A stretch of DNA of 64,000 bases, from assembly GCA_944548615.1 (NCBI GenBank), contig OX155961.1, positions 22,338,773 to 22,402,772 on the forward strand. The letters run 5' to 3'. The notes below the pieces were generated by a model, which worked only from the letters and a program-made list of their open reading frames with translations, was not told where the DNA came from and searched no databases. The DNA is from Micropterix aruncella. Taxonomy: Eukaryota > Arthropoda > Insecta > Lepidoptera > Micropterigidae. A program made the translations under genes and the position numbers. This document shows positions 49,001-58,643 of the stretch, one piece after another; the first letter of the stretch is position 1, and every line of letters starts with the position of its first letter.

Positions 49001-52000
49001 ATGGGCGGGTTTATTGTCATATGACAATCTCTTACAACCAACCCTACTATGACGTGTTATATGTATGTGTGCGTGTAACATGTGTGTAAGTGTGTGTCTT
49101 GTTATTGCATTCCATCGACAGAATTGAAAATGCAATTCCGTTAATTTGATCCCAACGGAAAATGGTGACCCAGCTGGGAATCGAACCCGGGACCTTACAA
49201 TGTAAGATCAGGCGACCTAACCACTATGCTGCCGGGTCATGTCGATAAGTGCTGACTCTGTCAATAGCTTTAAGAATAAACTAGACATAGACACCCATCA
49301 GCCTTACGCTGCTAGTGTATAATATAATAATAATAATAATAATCTTTTTAGGGCCCCGATGGACGGTTCGGCATCCCGCAAGAAGCTATCGATTCTGTGA
49401 ATCGCAACAAGGTCGGTCTGAAGGGACCGCTCATGACTCCGATCGGCAAGGGACACAGGTCGCTCAACTTAGCGCTCAGGAAAGAGTTCAACCTTTACGC
49501 CAACGTCAGGCCATGCCGCAGTTTGGAAGGGTAAGCAATTCTCTCTCTGTATCAATCACCTTCTTTTCCATTCATTCTTCTTTTCTTGATGAGATGTTAT
49601 CAATACTGAAATAGCGGCCAATAGGGGCTATTATGGAGATACTTCTAAAACTCTAGTAGATCCTTTAAGTCTACTTGTTTATAATATGTTTATTTGCAGC
49701 AATAGCAATAGTGTAAAAAGTATTCATGCAAAGGGATCTCATAATGAAATGCAAAAAAGACTAGGTAACAGAAATACCGATTTTACAAAAAAGATGATCC
49801 TCAGAGAAAAAAAATCTGATTTTCAGAACGAGCCTGAAGATAATAAAGTCACCAGTTAGGTTACTTGTCCACGACACGGTTTTTTCATCATACTGTGCAT
49901 TAGTTGCAATGTAGAAATAAATTAATAGTTTAAAAAAAAACACTAGAAACACGCTTTTATAAATGCACGTAAAAACCACATCATCAGACCTTGAAACCTA
50001 ATCGTGGTCAAAGTTCATTCCAAGACTTTTCTAACAAGTCCAAACACAGCTATGATACGATGTTCCATCATGAAGTTCCAGTTCATATCTTCCGACTCCA
50101 TCATCAGATCAGTTCGACAGTACCATATTATTGTATTGTCATCAGAACTACATACAGCTGCCAATTTTCATGACGCTACGATCCTTGGAAGATCGTTAAA
50201 TTAGTTACCTTAGATTCCATTACATAGTTAGTTACATACAGGTCGACGTAATAAAAGCGTGTTAATAATAAAAAACACGACCGCCGTTACGGAAAGTGAT
50301 ATCATAGTGAATTACGCGTGGCGAGAACAAGATGCGTAAGTCTAGGAGACGGATAGCGTGCGATAATTGTCCGGCGTGAAAACGTCCAGTGTCGTCGACA
50401 GACTCATGCACTGCCATACAACACTGATACAAATTTCAACGTGGGTAAACGTGGCGCGCTGAGAGGCAGACACGGTGCATACGGTTTTATGCATACCGCG
50501 GTGCATACTATTTTAAGGGCCTATGCTGTAAGGTGGAGCTGTTTCCTTTTCCTCATGTTCAACATGGCCGCTTTGTTAAGTAGTGACGATACAATGCGCT
50601 TCAATCCATTGCAGGGTCAAATAAAGTGACCCTGCAATGGATTAAAGGGCACAGCGACTCACTGGGCAACGACGCGGCAGACGAACTGTCCAGAAGGGGA
50701 TCAAAGAAAATAGTATATGGACCGGAACCCTTGATGCCCATGTAGCTGTCGCCTGTTTATACAGCGGTTTTACTGTAAAATATTTCTCTGTTTCAGTTAC
50801 AAGACCCTGTATGACAATGTGGATGTTGTCACCATCCGAGAGAACACCGAGGGGGAATATTCTGGCATCGAGCACGAAATCGTGGACGGCGTCGTACAGT
50901 CGATTAAGCTGATAACCGAAGATGCCTCTCGGCGCGTCGCCGAGTTCGCCTTCAAATATGCCCAGGACAATAAACGGAGTAAAGTCACCGCTGTACACAA
51001 GGCCAATATTATGTTAGTATCTTCTTTGCAGTTTTAATACTGGGGGTCGATTCTTGAAATATTTAGCATGCCACATTTGCTTTTGTTCGTTCAGTTTTGA
51101 CATGTTTCTCATGTCATTGTATTCTTTTTATTTTATTACAAATAATATAATCTACTTAGTTGAGTCCAAGGATTCATCTACCACCTGGTAGAAATTAAGG
51201 AAGTACCTACTTCCTTAATTTAATACATGAAGCCATAATAATAATAATAATAATAATAATACATAATAATACATAATAATACATTTAATTCACTGTGAAA
51301 CAAAGTTGAGCAACTTGTTGCGACTTTGCGCCCGGATAGCTGCTGAGATCACGCCATATATTGTTTAAATCCATATGTGTTCATGGAGGCTTTTTTGGAT
51401 CCTATATAATTTCCCACAGCCAGGCAGTCGTTGTAGGAGGCTTCAAGTCCAACTTTTATCTCAGGGGTCTCACCTGGGTCCTTTACTATTTAATATGTCT
51501 GACATATCTGAGTATTAGACCGCTAATGACCTTACAAATGTGGCTTTGCATGGAGGAAAGGCACTACTGTTCGCTGATGATACTGCTCTAGTTTTTCGGC
51601 AGAAAACATGGCCAGCCGTATACCAAAACGCTGAATTATTTAGCAATTTTATACGAAAATTCGAAAAAATACGAAGTAATATTAACCTTTGGCTAAAAAA
51701 TAACCTACTTATGCTAAACAAAGAAAAAATGAGTTACATCACATTTTCCATAACTAATAATAGAAATTTTAAACATGTAGGCTTCAAAATTCATACGTGC
51801 AATACAACTGCTCAAATAAGACCAGAACACTCTGGCTGTACGTGTACTATTATAGAGCATAAATCACAAGCGAAATATCTTGGCCTAACATTTGACAGTA
51901 CATTGAGGTGGGATATTCACATCGGTATTCTGGCGGCCAAAATACGAAAATCCATCTATCTTTTTAAGACCCTCAGAAAAGTAGTTCCTCTTCAAACGCT

Positions 52001-55000
52001 CAAAACTATTTATTATGCGCTAGTTCACAGCAAAATATCATATGGTATTCTGAGCTGGGGAGGATGTACGCGAACTGCTTTAGACCCAATTGTTAAGTCT
52101 CATAAAGCATTACTTAGGGTTATGGCTAACAAACCTTAGAGATACTCTTCAAATGACCTGTTTAGTGAGTTGGAGTTGCTGGATATTAAATAAATATTTG
52201 CAAAAGTAGTCCTCATAAACTATATACAATATCCCCATCTACACCAAATCACTAAACATGCAACACAAACAAGGAGCACCACTACTCATAAGCACTTGCG
52301 TCCCAAAACAATGACAACGTTTGCGCTTGACACTTTTCATACATAGCGCCCAAGATTTTAAATTGAATTACAATTTAATTTAAAGACGACTACTAGTGGA
52401 AAAAAGCAAACAAACAAATTTCTCCGCTACTGTTGGATTTGAGGTGCTTATCGCCGTCATTCTCCATTAAACGCCTCATATTTAACCTGACAAAATAAAA
52501 ATCTTCTCCTTTTATTGTTGCTTCTAGGATTATTATTATCTATTGTCTGTATTATTTATTGACTAGCAACCTGACTATTTTAATTACTACTTCTTATTAC
52601 TGGCTTTTTTTTTTCATTTTTAAATTATGACCTCTATGCTATTTTTCTCTATTTACTGATTATCATTGCAATTATAATTTTAGTTATATTTTGATTTCTT
52701 TATTTCTTTTTTATTTTTTAACATTATTATGAATTAGATATTAGATATTAAAATAACTCTTGAAATTTATACTAGGTACTTATTTATTAGATTTACTTTC
52801 TTTCATTTTTAAAATTTTTCTTTTGATCAGTAATAGTACTTTAATAAGTATGCGCACAATATAAAACTTACAAGTGACCTAGTCAAGTCTACCTTGGTGC
52901 AGGCTTCGGTCTAGTTAGGCAGACTTTGTAAATTACATTTTCGAACATTACATACGAAAATAAATTTATTCTATTCTATTCTAATGACATTTCTGAGTGT
53001 TTTTCTATTTATCAACATACTGATTATGCAGATGACCTTAATATTTCTTTGACGGTTAAAACTCTGGAAGATTGTGTCTCGATGCAAAAGGACCTCGATA
53101 GATTTTATGACTATTGTCTCCGAAATAAACTAACATTAAAACGTTAGTTTATTCCGTATTATTTAGTACTATTTAGTAGTTTCTTTAGTATTATTTCAAA
53201 ATGTTACAAAACACCTTACACGAAAAACTAAGAAAATAGACCATTCTCATAATCTCAATGGTTCAGTGATCTCTGAAGTCTGTGAAATATGTGATTTAAG
53301 ACTATAAAATACCATTTTTACAATTTGATAAGATGTAAAACTATAATATGAAGGACTATACGTTGTAGGACTGTAGCATGTAGGTCTATAAGATTATAAG
53401 TTGTAGAACTTTAAGATGTCGGACTATAAGATATTGGACTTTAGGATGTAGGACTATAAGATATAGGAGTATACGATGTAGGACTATTAGTTGTAGGACC
53501 TTAATATGTCGGACTATAAGATATAGGACTTTAGGATGTAGGATTATAATATGTAGGACTATAAGATGTAGGACTATAAGATGTAGGACTATAAGATGTA
53601 GGACTATAAGATGTAACACTAAAAGATGCACAGAGAGGGAAAGCAGTAAAATTTTAAACTGGTTTCAAGAATCAGTCCCCTGGCATCATCAGTGAGGTTG
53701 TAGATGAAGTTGGCATACTATAATCAGATTTAACGTTGCAGGAGAATGTCGGATGGTCTGTTCTTGAAATCCTGCCGTCAAATAGCCGAGAACTTCCCTG
53801 ATATTAAATTTGAAGAGAAGTATCTGGATACTGTCTGCCTGAATATGGTACAAAATCCTGGAAAATATGACGTCTTGGTAAGATTTTTTTATCACTTCTA
53901 CAGAATTAAGGGGAGCCCCCTAAAACCCCAAAATGGTTTCCCCCTGTGGAATTTCAAATCTCAGCGGCTTGCCTTTTTACCTACTAGGGCACTGATTTTC
54001 AAGATGGCGGCATGCCTCCCAATGGAGGTGTGAAGACTCCTTGGGAAGTCCGAGGGAATGTCTTATACTGAAAAGTTGCAACTTTGGAAAGGTAAAATGT
54101 TAGAGGAGCCTTGCAATTACTCCTGTTTTCCTAAATTAAAAGAATCCTCTATGGCGATTTCATTGATAATACCAATTAATGTCGATATTATCAAAAACCT
54201 ACAGAATTATTCTTAATAAAAAAAACATGTTAACCCTTGGAGTAAATGGGTATTTTCATGGATGCATCTGTCTCTTTTGCAGGATTTTCGGCGACATCGA
54301 CTTAAAGTACTATAACTACGAAACTACTACACCAATCATAAAAAGAACAACTGCACAATGATTGCATTGAAATTTCGAATATAGAATATTGAAATATAAT
54401 TTTGTAAAACAATTGGATAATTATGAATAAATATGAGAACGTGAAAGAAGTGGAAAAAACGCGCGACCAGATTTGGTCGACTCGTACTCAACGGATAATT
54501 GTTTCGCGACCAGATTTGATTGACTCATACTCAACGGGTTAACCATTTGCAGCACCTTATTGATGAGTTCAAGCGTTACTTCCCTAAATCATGCGATAAT
54601 AATATTTAATATCGATTATCGACAGATCCATTTCATGTTGACATAAATACACTGCCAGAAACATTTCAAGGCCAGCTTTGGAAATTAAAAAAATATTCTG
54701 TTGCCAAATACGATTTTAAAATGATGGACAACATATTGTTTTGGATTATTTCAAAGTTTATCTCCTTAGCAGAGCAAGCGCTGCATTTGCAATCGCCTTT
54801 TTAAGCACTTATTTGTGCAAGAAGCCATTTTCATCAGCTGTAGCAATTAAAATGAAGTATAGAAGCAAACTCGATATTGCTGATTTACGCTATGCACTTT
54901 ATTGCAATTCAACTAAGCTCATCCGTTTCATTTTGATTGATTTATTTTAATTTAACCTCTGCTGTGTAATTATTATATAAGCAATAAATTAAACCTATGT

Positions 55001-56009
55001 GATATTTTTAATTTCCTGTCAGAAGGAAAGTATTGTGAATGCGCAATTTTTTTTCAAAAATAAGACGGATAAATATATTTGGACCCCTCCCCCCCTCCCC
55101 GAGAACATTATGACCATTTCTAGACTGTGAATCTGTGTCTATTCCTCGTCGATAACGCTTTATCCGGTTGAGCTGAAATTTGGCATGCAGGCATCATTTG
55201 GGCATGGCTAGACTTGAAAAGATTGTGGTTGAAATCGGGAGTCACACACGGGAGTCAATATGGTGCGAGAGTCACACACGCTAGTCAATCTCAAAATATT
55301 GCTGTTAGAGATTTGAAATTCAGTACACAGATGCCTTTTTAGACCGAAATCTCGTTGATGAAATTTGGGTTGGAATATCTCGTATACAAGTGATGCGTTT
55401 TTTGGAAACATACCATTTTAATACCATGAAAAATCCTACAAACATGCTACGAATCAGCGCCCAGGGGAATGTTGGGTTGCCGCGCAAGGGAGTTTGGTGT
55501 GGGGGGCTTGTCTACTAAGTCTTGGAGTGACACAACCGATTTTTATACACTTATCGTGGGCATTTTCTTTGGCAGTAGGGGCGGCATGATAAGAATAACT
55601 TAGGGAATCCCACTAAGGAAGATTTTCAACGAATACTTTTTAGGTTATTGAAACGTTACGGTTTCAGGTGATGCCGAATTTATACGGCGATATCCTCTCG
55701 GATATGTGCGCCGGTTTAGTGGGCGGCCTCGGCTTGACGCCCTCCGGTAACATCGGCCTCAACGGGGCGTTATTCGAATCGGTCCACGGAACGGCGCCCG
55801 ACATCGCGGGCCAAGACAAGGCCAATCCCACGGCCCTTCTGCTGTCGGCGGTCATGATGCTGCGCTACATGGAGTTAGAGTCGCACGCGTCGAAGATCGA
55901 AGCCGGTTGCTACGCCGCCATCAAGGAAGGCAAGTACCTGACTGGGGATCTCGGCGGCAAAGCTAAATGCTCCGAATTCACCAAGGCCATCATCGACCAT
56001 ATGAAATAG
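42991..56009 (+). CDS. Idh3a: NAD-dependent isocitrate dehydrogenase, alpha subunit, 6 exons
   Basis: Exons 42991-43017, 46631-46798, 49352-49530, 50797-51012, 53742-53877 and 55668-56009 join in phase to 355 residues (human IDH3A 366). The enzyme converts isocitrate to 2-oxoglutarate in the TCA cycle in the mitochondrial matrix. A basic presequence ([20 protein letters not shown]) precedes [13 protein letters not shown]. Also visible are [13 protein letters not shown] (substrate Arg), [23 protein letters not shown], the metal-binding [15 protein letters not shown] and [22 protein letters not shown] is one residue shorter than vertebrate NGVAIFESVHG. The conserved catalytic residues I can recognise are present. 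Confidence 0.96.
43018..44290. other. Idh3a intron 1, no named feature
   Basis: AT-rich intron. A 73-codon frame at 43356-43577 is Lys/Phe-rich low-complexity translation and is not credible. Confidence 0.45.
44291..44536. mobile_element. TTAA MITE family N
   Basis: TTAA at both ends with a perfect 15-bp terminal repeat TTAACCCCTCGAGCC. The right end contains GAGTCCGATCGGTCCC twice (44458 and 44501), 43 bp apart. Part of the middle (TGCAATCATT, reading the complement) resembles family M, so N and M are probably related. Confidence 0.92.
44761..45389 (+). mobile_element. Solo LTR (copy 3)
   Basis: Starts TGTGAGGGACCACCCC and ends GGTCCGTTACA, flanked by ACCA (44757-44760 and 45390-45393). 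629 bp, uninterrupted, so the reference copy for the family. A GTTTATATAGGCC motif near 45219 may be the TATA box. Confidence 0.88.
45535..45848 (-). mobile_element. TTAA MITE family M, copy B
   Basis: Ends TTAACCCTTGGAGTAAATGGG and CTCATACTCAACGGGTTAA. The module CGCGACCAGATTTGGT-GACTC occurs at 45771 and 45814 (43-bp step). Very close to copy C. Confidence 0.93.
46215..46420 (-). pseudogene. CR1-like retroelement 3' end, copy 5
   Basis: Complement matches the 3' tail of the other CR1-like fragments: ATTTATTCTGGACAGACAGCTTTGC and GATACGTCCAGATCAGATC, then the [11 protein letters not shown] region. Short and decayed. Confidence 0.7.
46631..46798 (+). CDS. Idh3a: Idh3a exon 2
   Basis: Acceptor catattag, donor gtgagt. 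It encodes [38 protein letters not shown] and [14 protein letters not shown]; the presequence cleavage site should lie before the TLIPGDG strand. Confidence 0.95.
46963..47258 (-). mobile_element. REL retroelement 3' fragment, inverted
   Basis: Complement of the end of the REL ORF and the first part of its 3' UTR (GGCAGCTCCGTTTGTATTTT at one end). It stops near the codons for [12 protein letters not shown]. Its 3' end stops soon after GTTTGTATTTT, without the 345-bp extension of the 775-3150 copy. Confidence 0.85.
47262..47500. repeat. Unclassified repeat shared with 6467-6666
   Basis: See 6467-6666 for the shared blocks. It separates two REL fragments in opposite orientations. Confidence 0.5.
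47504..48745 (+). pseudogene. REL retroelement ORF, C-terminal 400 residues
   Basis: The REL part starts at [17 protein letters not shown] and is open to [15 protein letters not shown]; the first codons come from flanking DNA. The zinc knuckle [18 protein letters not shown] and endonuclease core RPDITLY...[11 protein letters not shown] are intact, RT is absent. It differs from 802-2628 at only a few residues. The element continues to about 48905. Confidence 0.88.
48958..49242 (-). mobile_element. tRNA-derived SINE, near full length
   Basis: The head (49238-49167, - strand) is tRNA-like; the body contains TAGGGTTGGTTGTAAGAGATTGTC and CCCATTGTGACATTTCACAAT, shared with 13468-13585. It ends in AAACAAACAAATCAC. 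A 5-bp AAGTG on both sides may be the target duplication. Confidence 0.82.
49167..49238 (-). ncRNA. tRNA-like head of the SINE (pol III promoter)
   Basis: Acceptor stem GACCCGG / CTGGGTC, A box GCATAGTGGTTAGG and perfect B box GGTTCGATTCC. The anticodon stem ATCTT / AAGGT closes a 7-base loop ACATTGT whose position 33 is C and not T. It is therefore a degraded tRNA used as a promoter and not a working tRNA. Confidence 0.75.
49352..49530 (+). CDS. Idh3a: Idh3a exon 3
   Basis: Acceptor ctttttag, donor gtaagc. It encodes [33 protein letters not shown] and [20 protein letters not shown], including the isocitrate-binding Arg residues. Confidence 0.97.
49760..50290. repeat. Probable non-coding interspersed repeat
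   Basis: ACACTAGAAACACGCTTTTATAAATG near 49940 is partly matched in complement by ATAAAAGCGTGTTAATAATAAAAAACACG near 50249. The central CTTCCGACTCCATCATCAGATCAG block is a type I associate with insect repeats. Class unknown. Confidence 0.4.
50588..50742 (+). mobile_element. LOA/R1-like fragment (copy 4)
   Basis: Begins CAATGCGCTTCAATCC at the RNase H hairpin and reads [20 protein letters not shown], then stops after MPIPMP-coding CTTGATGCCCAT. It lacks the 3' half and ends only 54 bp before the Idh3a acceptor at 50796. Confidence 0.85.
50797..51012 (+). CDS. Idh3a: Idh3a exon 4
   Basis: Acceptor gtttcag, donor gttagt. It encodes [40 protein letters not shown] and TAVHKANI with AT of the Met codon. 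Confidence 0.97.
51290..52985 (+). pseudogene. Jockey-like retroelement relic with (ATTCT)n tail
   Basis: Before 51540 the RT region is broken by shifts; 51540-52139 is open and reads [18 protein letters not shown] (FADD), [23 protein letters not shown] palm sequence and [13 protein letters not shown]. The C-terminal tail and an AT-rich 3' UTR follow, ending in ATTCTATTCTATTCTA at 52968-52983. Confidence 0.8.
53000..53145 (+). pseudogene. Short reverse transcriptase fragment
   Basis: Reads [20 protein letters not shown] and [15 protein letters not shown], the YADD box and the region after it, from a different non-LTR element than the one to its left. Confidence 0.7.
53340..53625. repeat. 15-bp minisatellite
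   Basis: Units near GGACTATAAGATGTA, about 19 copies, with variants TTTAAGATGTC, TTTAGGATGTA and ATAAGATATA. The right end is the most regular (four identical units at 53562-53613). It lies about 115 bp before the Idh3a exon 5 acceptor. Confidence 0.92.
53742..53877 (+). CDS. Idh3a: Idh3a exon 5
   Basis: Acceptor gttgcag, donor gtaaga. It encodes [39 protein letters not shown] and KYDVL, ending in phase 0. Confidence 0.97.
54230..54542 (-). mobile_element. TTAA MITE family M, copy C
   Basis: Ends TTAACCCTTGGAGTAAATGGG and CTCATACTCAACGGGTTAA. Module copies at 54465 and 54508 (43-bp step). Differs from copy B by only a few bases and a short indel near 54291. Confidence 0.93.
54543..54950 (+). 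pseudogene. hAT transposase C-terminal relic
   Basis: Reads [31 protein letters not shown], then in a shifted frame [20 protein letters not shown] and [14 protein letters not shown], the C-terminal dimerisation region of ZBED5/SCAND3-like hAT transposases. It is broken by stops and shifts and lies directly beside MITE copy C. Confidence 0.75.
55015..55560 (+). repeat. Unclassified repeat H, copy 3
   Basis: Starts CAGAAGGAAAGTATTGTGAATGCGC, contains GAGCTGAAATTTGGCATGCAGG and GAAATTCAGTACACAGATGCC, and ends GTCTTGGAGTGACACAACCG. It includes a duplicated AGTCACACACG tract (55240-55280). Confidence 0.65.
55668..56009 (+). CDS. Idh3a: Idh3a terminal exon
   Basis: Acceptor ggtttcag. It encodes [55 protein letters not shown] and [19 protein letters not shown]. 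The exon is distinctly GC-rich compared with the intron sequence around it. Confidence 0.97.
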   Translation: MMPNLYGDILSDMCAGLVGGLGLTPSGNIGLNGALFESVHGTAPDIAGQDKANPTALLLSAVMMLRYMELESHASKIEAGCYAAIKEGKYLTGDLGGKAKCSEFTKAIIDHMK

Positions 56010-56319
56010 TACTCCTGCATAGTATCGCTCGCCGTGACCGATGGAGTATTTACGACCCGTGTCATTTTAGTCGTTCCGCACGTTTAATATTTATCTATAC
56101 CTACCTCAGTTCTTGCAGCGAGCGGGGAAGGATGTTCACGGCGGTATCTTTGTACATTTGATAGATTTACGTAAAAAATGGATGGTCGCTTTTATTGTTA
56201 TCATTACATATTTACACATTTAGATGTTATTACACATTTAAGACGTTGACTGCCAAGGTAGTTTTCAGAATCTTAGTCTGAAAATCTAATTTGATTATAT
56301 TAAAAGCTATAATCTAGAC

Positions 56320-56810
56320 AGCTTAATAGACTTCAATACCGTTTGACCGATCACCGTGAAAGTTGGCACGTATATGTATTTTTTCATGGAGAAGATTTTT
56401 ATGATATCCGCTTTGATGTAACTCGCCACTAGATGGCGCTGCAGCCCATCAACTTCTATACCGTTCACCGATCGCCATGAAAATTGCTATACATAGGTAT
56501 TCGAGCCGGATTTTCACACTATCCAATTTGTTGTAACTCACCACTAGATTGCGTTGCAGCACATCTACTTCTATACTGTTTAATTGATCGCCATGAAAAT
56601 TGGTACACATAAGTATTTGAGAACGGATAATATTTTCGCTCTATCACTTTGTTGTATTTTGCAATAGATGGCGCTGCAGCACATAAATTCTGTACCGTTC
56701 AACCGATCGCCGTTAAAATTGGTATACATAGGTAATTGAGCAAGGATAGTATTTTCGCGCTATCCGCTTTGTTGTAACTCACCACTAGATGGCACTATTA
56801 CCTGGTAATA
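56320..56810. repeat. Tandem repeat, 4 units of about 115-123 bp
   Basis: Units start near 56331, 56454, 56569 and 56687 with CTTCTATACCGTTCACCGATCGCCATGAAAATTG-type sequence and end CACTAGATGGCGCTGCAGC. It lies 300 bp past the Idh3a stop and may fall in its 3' UTR; AATAAA occurs at 56869. Confidence 0.88.
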
Positions 56811-57609
56811 CCACTAGTAATAATATTTTTAATTGATCATTAAGAAACATAAAGAATGTGCTTTTTCAATAAAGTAATTTTGAGTTGCCTTATAATTGTC
56901 TATGTATCTTCTCGCTAAAGCCAACTACGAGTAATTTCGTAGTTAGCAGTCAATGTGTTAGTACTATCATAAGATCGACTTAAAACAAATTCAACAATGG
57001 CAACCATCCATTTTCACTGCGCTGAACTCTCTTCATCGTCCGTCTACAATTCTCTTCGCATTTTTTTCTATCATTAGTCACGGCGATATCTCTAGGACAA
57101 TAAGCTTGAACACCTTTAGTATTTTCTATTAAAAAAAAAAACTACGTTATTTATTAAATAAAATATACTGTGTTGCTAGTTGTTTTAACTTTTGGTATCT
57201 GAGCCATGAATCTGAATTATTGTGTTTTTTTGTTTTAAATATTCGACTTAGTCAATATTAACTTGTGAAAGTTACCTGTAACGCTGTGAAGATTTAGTCG
57301 AGCGAATTAAAACGAGATTAATTTATTTGTTATTTTAAATGTTATACGGATATGTTGATTGATACCAAATAAAAGACGAGATTAGTGAAGTTACCTTGTT
57401 TTTATTCGCTAGTACAGCTGAATTTTAGCAACTTCAGACCGCAGTAATCGATAAGTCCTAACGAGGGTTTAAAACAGTGATATTCAAAGTGGTCTATATG
57501 AACCCCCAGGGGTCGATTTCGAAGTGGAAAGGGTCCATGTTAGCGAAAAAAAAATCAGGGTGCACGAGATGTAAACAGAGGTCAACGTTAACGGACCCCA
57601 TCTAGGAGG

Positions 57610-58345
57610 TAATCATAAATAAATACAAACGGAGCTGTGATGGAATTCACCGATTGAAGTCGGGCCCATCATAATACTATTATTACACTTCTGGGGGGTG
57701 AGCGGTGGATTCCGGGGTAATAACCGGCTGTGGTAGGTTTAGGACAGCTGTCTTGCCGCATGTGAGCATTCACCTTACCACCCATTCATTCCTTCTTCGA
57801 AGCCATAGAATTTGAGATGCGGAAATCGCAAGGAGTTGATTATTTTCCTAGAGAGACCAAGATCTTTAAAAAGGTAAAACAGAGATTTAGCTTGGGCCAC
57901 GAGCTAACTTCCACTGCGTGAAGGTGAACAGTGAAGCCGTTCCAGGTGATGGCATTTGCGATATCAAGGTATTTATTTAATTTGTACTCCTGGTCTCTTA
58001 AGATATTTGATTCCAATGGAACAGTTAATTTTACGATAAGGGCCATCTTCCGAGATAGAGAGTAAAGTAGATGGAGGGCTGTGCATCTGAGACTTTATAC
58101 TGCTTAGAGACCGAATCGACCTCCAGAATCCAATCTGAAGATTTCTCAATTATGGAGAAAGGTTTTGTAGTAAAATGTTTTTTGCCTTTAGAGCCATCCA
58201 CGCACAAACTGTATTGTGGGTTTGGAGGGTACTGTCAAACCCTTGTTGCAACGAGCCACTGAGAGGCTAATTACCTCGCGAATAACTGGATATTGCCGGA
58301 TACTTGGAATTGCTTAGATTCGAATTTTTGGTTATTCTGGAGTTA
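57610..58345 (-). pseudogene. REL retroelement 3' fragment, decayed
   Basis: Complement reads ALIVKLTVPLESNILRDQEY (endonuclease core, now mutated), [20 protein letters not shown] and the shared 3' UTR. Frameshifts and internal deletions mark it as the oldest REL copy here. Confidence 0.82.
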
Positions 58346-58365
58346 GAATACTGCAAGGCACTAGA

Positions 58366-58582
58366 AAATGTATAGAAAAGACGCAACGCAAAACATACAG
58401 AAAATACACGTTTCTTCCCATCTGCGCCCTTTGTATTATATCCGTTGTGTGTGGCTTGCGCCTATTAGGCCCAAGCCAGACACAACAGGAGCAGGGTGGA
58501 GACGGAAGGCGGACCCAAGTTTTTAAGAACATACGGTGTCTGCGCCCCATCCTTTCTGTATGTCTTGCGTCGCGTCTTCTAT
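58366..58582. repeat. Foldback segment
   Basis: AGACGCAACGCAAAACATACAGAAA at 58379-58403 is nearly the complement of TTTCTGTATGTCTTGCGTCGCGTCT at 58553-58577. Inside, TTGTGTGTGGCTTGCGCC and GGCCCAAGCCAGACACAA form a second hairpin. Confidence 0.65.
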
Positions 58583-58643
58583 TTTGTATGAAAGTTATTT
58601 AAACGGACTCCGCGGCCGAGTCTTACGTCCGTTGTGTGTGGCT
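58557..58643 (+). repeat. 87-bp direct repeat, left copy
   Basis: Identical to 59316-59402. The 672 bp between them is repeat Q, copy 4. Confidence 0.93.

Larger units (their letters stand above)
48906..49345 (+). pseudogene. CR1-like retroelement 3' end, copy 6, split by a SINE
   Basis: [14 protein letters not shown] (to 48957) resumes as [12 protein letters not shown] at about 49252 and ends with CATCAGCCTTACGCTGCTAGTG and an (AAT)n tail just before the Idh3a acceptor at 49351. The (AAT)n run forms part of the splice acceptor tract. Confidence 0.75.

Noticed and set aside
49167..49238. Functional tRNA gene
   Set aside because: Position 33 is not T, the acceptor has a G-T pair, and the sequence is the head of a SINE with a second copy of its body elsewhere.
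53340..53625. CRISPR-like array
   Set aside because: There are no spacers; it is a head-to-tail 15-bp minisatellite in a eukaryotic intron.
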